DNA of 20,096 bases from Candidatus Thalassarchaeaceae archaeon (lineage in GTDB: Archaea; Thermoplasmatota; Poseidoniia; Poseidoniales; Thalassarchaeaceae), in contig DUJH01000021.1 in NCBI GenBank assembly GCA_013329905.1, forward strand, positions 57,753 to 77,848. Direction: 5' to 3'. Both the position numbers and the translations under genes were made by a program. This document shows positions 16,774 to 20,096 of the stretch, in pieces. How positions within the stretch are numbered: the stretch's first letter is position 1; the number at the start of each line of letters is the position of its first letter. The notes beneath the pieces were generated by a model, which saw nothing but the letters and a program-made list of their open reading frames with translations, was not told where the DNA came from and did not search any database.

Positions 16774-17047
16774 ATTCTCCAGACCAGAAAACCGCTACAT
16801 TCCCTCGCTGGAAAACCACTTGTGAATTGGTATTCTCCGCTATTGCTCCAAATAGCCCGAGACGCTCGTCGGATCCTTCGACAACACCTCTGTTCGCTTT
16901 GACCTTGACAAGGCCATGTTTGCTCAATTGATCCCGCATCTCTTGGACTAGAGAATCGGTCAAACCATTTCTGCCAATCCTGACCGAGATGATGAGATCG
17001 CGATTCATAGCCTGCTCCTTAATGCGCTTTGGAATCGACGACATCAT
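16772..17047 (-). CDS. yhbY: CRM-domain (YhbY-like) RNA-binding protein
   Basis: A 91-residue single CRM domain, the fold of bacterial YhbY that binds pre-50S particles or rRNA. The RNA-binding glycine loop appears as IGRNGLT, followed by the helix DSLVQEMRDQLSKHGLVKVK and the terminal strand pair SQVVFQRGNVAVFW. The initiator ATG overlaps the stop codon of the RNase P gene by 4 bases (ATGA), indicating translational coupling; a second ATG follows at once. Archaeal genomes often place this small protein next to RNase P protein 4, so both probably act in RNA maturation or ribosome assembly. The exact RNA target is not known from sequence. Confidence 0.88.
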   Translation of the reverse strand: MMSSIPKRIKEQAMNRDLIISVRIGRNGLTDSLVQEMRDQLSKHGLVKVKANRGVVEGSDERLGLFGAIAENTNSQVVFQRGNVAVFWSGE

Positions 17048-17370
17048 TCACCCTCCACTGTGAGTTTCGTGCGGATGACTCTACCACAATCGAGGCAAGT
17101 CGTTATCCGCACTCGAGATTCAATTCTAACGCGAGCATTACGCCCAGGGACCAATGTCTGCTGGCAGGTTCTACAGATTTTGCTTCTGAGGTCAGCGGGT
17201 GCGCCGACACCGTGTCGTTTGGTGGTTCTCAGTAGGTCACGAGCGGCTGAGTCGCCGAGAGTTTGATTCGAGTGGTTTGAACTGTCAATTAACGAGGCTA
17301 GGTGATCGACGGCTTGCTCGGCCCTCTTTCGGCGAGAGGCGGCATCACGTCCCTTTCTACGACCTGCCAT
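17044..17370 (-). CDS. rnp4: Ribonuclease P protein component 4 (Rpp21/Rpr2)
   Basis: A protein subunit of archaeal RNase P, which trims the 5' leader of pre-tRNAs; Rpp21 pairs with Rpp29 to aid the specificity domain of the RNA. The 108-residue protein has a basic N-terminus (MAGRRKGRDAASRRKR), a helix with the pattern AEQAVDHLASLI, and a zinc ribbon with Cys66, Cys69 (ICRTC) and Cys92, Cys95 (TCLDCGR). The segment between, LVPGRNARVRI, is the classic family signature. GAGGTGA lies directly before the ATG, in the 9-base gap after adenylate kinase, and the 3' end overlaps the CRM-domain gene. The operon therefore links nucleotide metabolism with RNA processing. Confidence 0.95.
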   Translation of the reverse strand: MAGRRKGRDAASRRKRAEQAVDHLASLIDSSNHSNQTLGDSAARDLLRTTKRHGVGAPADLRSKICRTCQQTLVPGRNARVRIESRVRITTCLDCGRVIRTKLTVEGE

Positions 17371-17379
17371 TAAATCACC

Positions 17380-18006
17380 TCAGAAGTTGGTTCTAACGGC
17401 GGCCTCGACAGAGGCGCCGACCTCTTCGATGGAAGCATTTCCATCGATGCTGATTAGCAAGCCACGCTCAGCATACCAATCCGCAAGTGGAGCCGTCTGA
17501 GCGTGATAAGCCTCAAGCCGGGCTCGAACAGTCTCCTCATTATCATCAGGACGCTGAATGAGCCTAGATTCAACCTCAGAGGGAGCCGGTTTGAAAGTTA
17601 CATGATAGATCTCGTCAGTCTCGGGATCCATTCTGCGCCCGACAATTCGCTCGACTATTGCATCGTCAGGAACCTCGATCGAAATAACCGAAGTGACATT
17701 GGCTATCCGCTCAAGAGATTCGGCCTGAGGAATCGTTCGAGGAAAGCCATCGAATAGAACGCCAGAGTCAGCGTCATCCCCCTGCAATCGCTCCTCTATC
17801 AGGCCGATGATTACCTCATCGGGAACGAGCAGGCCGGCATCCATGAATTCCTTCGCAGCCATCCCCATAGGAGACCCTGCCTTGACGGCCGACCGAAGCA
17901 TGTCTCCAGTGGATACCTGAGGCTTACCTGTGAGATTGACAATACGCCCCGCTTGGGTGCCTTTACCCGCTCCCGGTGGCCCGAAGAGGACTATCGATCC
18001 TGCCAT
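17380..18006 (-). CDS. adk: Adenylate kinase (bacterial-type)
   Basis: Interconverts ATP + AMP and two ADP. The 208-residue protein shows the P-loop GPPGAGKGT at residues 9-17, the AMP-binding segment STGDMLRSAV, DGFPRTIPQAE, the LID start GRRMDPETDEIYHVTFKP, and QRPDDNEETVRARL. The long LID without zinc cysteines is the bacterial monomeric type, not the small trimeric AdkA of many archaea, which suggests an old transfer or lineage-specific replacement. ATG 18006 gives the normal N-terminus MAGSIVLFG; a longer start at 18057 would add 17 residues that do not fit. It follows the surface-protein gene by 47 bases and precedes rnp4 by 9, so it begins an adk-rnp4-CRM operon or continues one. Confidence 0.95.
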   Translation of the reverse strand: MAGSIVLFGPPGAGKGTQAGRIVNLTGKPQVSTGDMLRSAVKAGSPMGMAAKEFMDAGLLVPDEVIIGLIEERLQGDDADSGVLFDGFPRTIPQAESLERIANVTSVISIEVPDDAIVERIVGRRMDPETDEIYHVTFKPAPSEVESRLIQRPDDNEETVRARLEAYHAQTAPLADWYAERGLLISIDGNASIEEVGASVEAAVRTNF

Positions 18007-18053
18007 CAGACAAGCCAGCCGTCTCGCGGTCTTAAGGCAGACCCTGAGTAAGT

Positions 18054-20096
18054 TCACTTGTTCTGCTCATGCCAGATATGGCCGTATGCGACCCACTGGT
18101 CCATGGTCCAACCATCTGGCAAGCCACTCGGTGGTAGAGGCATTGCACCGGGCGGAACGGGCGGCAGAGATAGCGTAGGCATGCTTGACGCCAGCACATT
18201 AGAAATCTCATCATCACTGACAGCCTTGCTCAGAACCTCTCCAGCTGAACTCGTCTCCAATGCCATCTCGCGGCGCTCGACCTTCGACCCAGAATGGAGA
18301 GCCGAACCCACCGGAATCAATTCTTCGTCCGGACTCATCGCCGATGCCGACTCGCGACGCATGCGAACTAGAGTTACACCAAGGCCCGCGAGGACGACGA
18401 GGAAGATTAGCGCAAGCGACCATTTTGGCAGACCCAATTGGACCATCAGACAACCGATACCGCTGCAAGAATCATCGCGTGCGCGAGAGATTTCTAACTC
18501 CAACTCTTCGTTGGTGATGGAATTCGATGAGGCGTCATCGGTCGAATTTGCCCAGAGGACGAAACTCGCGAGTCCCAGAGAGGCTGATGATGATGGAGTC
18601 GCTTTGACAGTGATCTCGATTGAACCACCCGCAGGAATCATCTCATCTAAGGCCGGATTGACAACAAAGTTCCAATGATCCAATGAACTAGCCTCGAATG
18701 TGAATCCCGAATCCGAATTTCCAAGATTCTCAACAAGAATCCTGAATGAGCCAGATGACCCAGAACTGATGTCGTTCAGAGTCATCTCTTCGGTAGTCAT
18801 CACGACCCAGATCGACGGAACAATTTCGACTTCGAGTTCGAAAGTGTGAATCACCGTCTCCATCCCAGGAGTGACCGCCTCAACAATAACCGGAACCATT
18901 CCCTCAGAGAGACCTACAGGCAAGTTACCGGGCACGTCCAAACCAACGGTAACCAGAGCCTCCCGATTCATGTCGAGAGAGGTCGGAATAATCGATTGGA
19001 ATCCACCGATCCAACCATGAGGGAGGCTCCCGATGCTCCAAGTCAGAGTCAGCGGCACATTGCCTGCGTTTCTGACCCATACATCGGCTGTACCTGTCTG
19101 TCCAAGAGATACTGTGATTTGAGAATTATCAGACGCCTCGAGGGAAGCAATTTCCTGTACGATGAATCGCGTTCCATTCACCACCATTTCGTCGCCAATC
19201 AGAGTTGTTCTCAGCGTTAGTGTATTGCGAGTATCCATCTCTGCGTTCATTGGAACCATCATCTGAAGCGTGATTGTTTCCGTGTCACCAGCCGGGATTG
19301 AAAAATCAAGTTCGCCAAGGGATTCCTCCTCACCCAGAATCAATTGTGCGGCCCATGTATTGAGTGAGGAACTGACTGTCATTATGAAATCCATCGGTAC
19401 ATTGCCATCGTTCGATACTAACACCGTCGTCGCAGAAAGTTCGCCATTCAAAACTGCCCTATCCTCTGCTAATGCCAAGGCTCCAAGAATCACGCCATCT
19501 TCAGTCATGAGGTCGACCGTGAAATCGAGACTCTCGAAGACATTCACGGTCGCGACATCGGTTGCAGTCACACTCGAATCCTGAACCGATGTCGTCACAC
19601 AACTGACATCCTCCGTTAGCCCCGCAGCTGGAGAGCCATCTTGTGCAGAAGGGACTTGGACATGAATCGGCAGAGGTAGGAATTGTAGTCGGCTTAGGGG
19701 GTCGAGAACAACCGAAGAGGATTGGCTGGCACCGACTTGAACAATCCACTGACTCGGACTTGAACAACTAACAGAATACTGGGTGTCTCCGTTACCAGTA
19801 TTCCTGATTGAAAGTGAGAATGTCGCTGTTTGACCCGGCTTCGCACCGAGGTCGTCTCCGGTTCCTGCGAGGATTGTGTAGAGGCCTTCGATTCTCTCAA
19901 CTATCGATGTAATTCGGATTGTATGAGATATCGTCGGGGCGTTCTTATCGAAGATATTCAAATCGTTGACGAAAGTTCCTGGCAGAGCATATCGGGCCCC
20001 TGACGGATTCATTAGGTCTGCGTCGACATCTTCGAGAGTCAGGGTGACTATCGTTGAATCGCCTTCCTCTCCGAAGGCTGCAAGATCCCATGGTGC
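18054..20096 (-). CDS. Large surface protein with Ig-like (NEW3/CARDB-like) repeats, 5' end outside window
   Basis: The frame is open to the last base of the window, so the N-terminus with any signal peptide is missing; about 680 residues remain. The visible part has at least four Ig-like repeats of about 110-130 residues with a recurring N-x-GN core (IRNTGNGDTQY, VSNDGNVPMDF, VRNAGNVPLTL, VENLGNSDSGF). Each is followed by a Trp-containing strand and a strand such as IPAGDTETITL or IPAGGSIEITV. This resembles the NPCBM-associated NEW3 and CARDB families. A Cys pair (SCSGIGC) precedes a single membrane helix (SLALIFLVVLAGLGVTLV) and an RMRR stop-transfer, leaving a cytoplasmic tail of roughly 100 residues. 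The tail is Pro-rich (SLPPVPPGAMPLPPSG) and ends with GWTMDQWVAYGHIW. A role in the cell envelope, adhesion or polymer binding is inferred. Confidence 0.88.
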   Translation of the reverse strand, partial: APWDLAAFGEEGDSTIVTLTLEDVDADLMNPSGARYALPGTFVNDLNIFDKNAPTISHTIRITSIVERIEGLYTILAGTGDDLGAKPGQTATFSLSIRNTGNGDTQYSVSCSSPSQWIVQVGASQSSSVVLDPLSRLQFLPLPIHVQVPSAQDGSPAAGLTEDVSCVTTSVQDSSVTATDVATVNVFESLDFTVDLMTEDGVILGALALAEDRAVLNGELSATTVLVSNDGNVPMDFIMTVSSSLNTWAAQLILGEEESLGELDFSIPAGDTETITLQMMVPMNAEMDTRNTLTLRTTLIGDEMVVNGTRFIVQEIASLEASDNSQITVSLGQTGTADVWVRNAGNVPLTLTWSIGSLPHGWIGGFQSIIPTSLDMNREALVTVGLDVPGNLPVGLSEGMVPVIVEAVTPGMETVIHTFELEVEIVPSIWVVMTTEEMTLNDISSGSSGSFRILVENLGNSDSGFTFEASSLDHWNFVVNPALDEMIPAGGSIEITVKATPSSSASLGLASFVLWANSTDDASSNSITNEELELEISRARDDSCSGIGCLMVQLGLPKWSLALIFLVVLAGLGVTLVRMRRESASAMSPDEELIPVGSALHSGSKVERREMALETSSAGEVLSKAVSDDEISNVLASSMPTLSLPPVPPGAMPLPPSGLPDGWTMDQWVAYGHIWHEQNK

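Overview
The window looks like a chromosomal piece of a marine planktonic archaeon of the Thermoplasmatota, most likely Marine Group II (Poseidoniales). The archaeal assignment rests on a recognisable archaeal 23S and 5S rRNA, a translation factor aIF6, an archaeal/eukaryal RNase P protein (Rpp21/Rnp4) and frequent GAGGTGA-type ribosome binding sites. The finer placement is inference. It comes from the 23S-5S pair standing without a 16S gene, a bacterial-type adenylate kinase, propionyl-CoA/methylmalonyl-CoA genes, and a secreted Ig-like repeat protein with a Trp-rich cytoplasmic tail.

Layout. (1) Bases 1-4034, plus strand: a respiratory cluster. It has the 3' end of a cytochrome b (b6-like) gene and a large fusion of a cytochrome b subunit-IV region, an extracytoplasmic beta-rich domain and a cytoplasmic HdrD-like iron-sulfur/CCG module. 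A dicluster ferredoxin-like protein and a two-helix membrane protein follow. (2) 4094-4579, plus: an O6-alkylguanine DNA alkyltransferase. (3) 4602-6741, minus: the cobalamin-binding methylmalonyl-CoA mutase subunit, its G-protein chaperone MeaB and a polyprenol/phytol-kinase-like membrane protein, then a separate 39-residue membrane protein. (4) 6860-9274, plus: acyl-CoA (propionyl-CoA) carboxylase carboxyltransferase, a small accessory protein, the biotin carrier protein and a small Cys/His protein. (5) 9325-10551, plus: a threonine-synthase-like PLP enzyme. (6) 10559-14407, minus: aIF6, 5S and 23S rRNA. The 23S is flanked by a matching processing stem and preceded by a leader with several hairpins. 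No 16S gene and no tRNA is visible. (7) 14656-20096, minus: a zinc-ribbon protein with five short repeats, an ArsB/NhaD-type ion transporter, a CRM-domain RNA-binding protein, RNase P protein 4, adenylate kinase and the 3' part of the large surface protein.

How the parts fit. The divergent groups in (3) and (4) together supply pieces of the propionyl-CoA to succinyl-CoA route (carboxylase beta subunit and biotin carrier; mutase small subunit and its chaperone). The biotin carboxylase and the large mutase subunit must lie elsewhere. Cluster (1) looks like a quinol-linked membrane complex that can exchange electrons with cytoplasmic iron-sulfur carriers.

The most unusual items are the cytochrome b/HdrD fusion, a two-base change at the heart of the 23S peptidyl transferase centre, and the repeat-bearing zinc-ribbon protein next to the rRNA genes.
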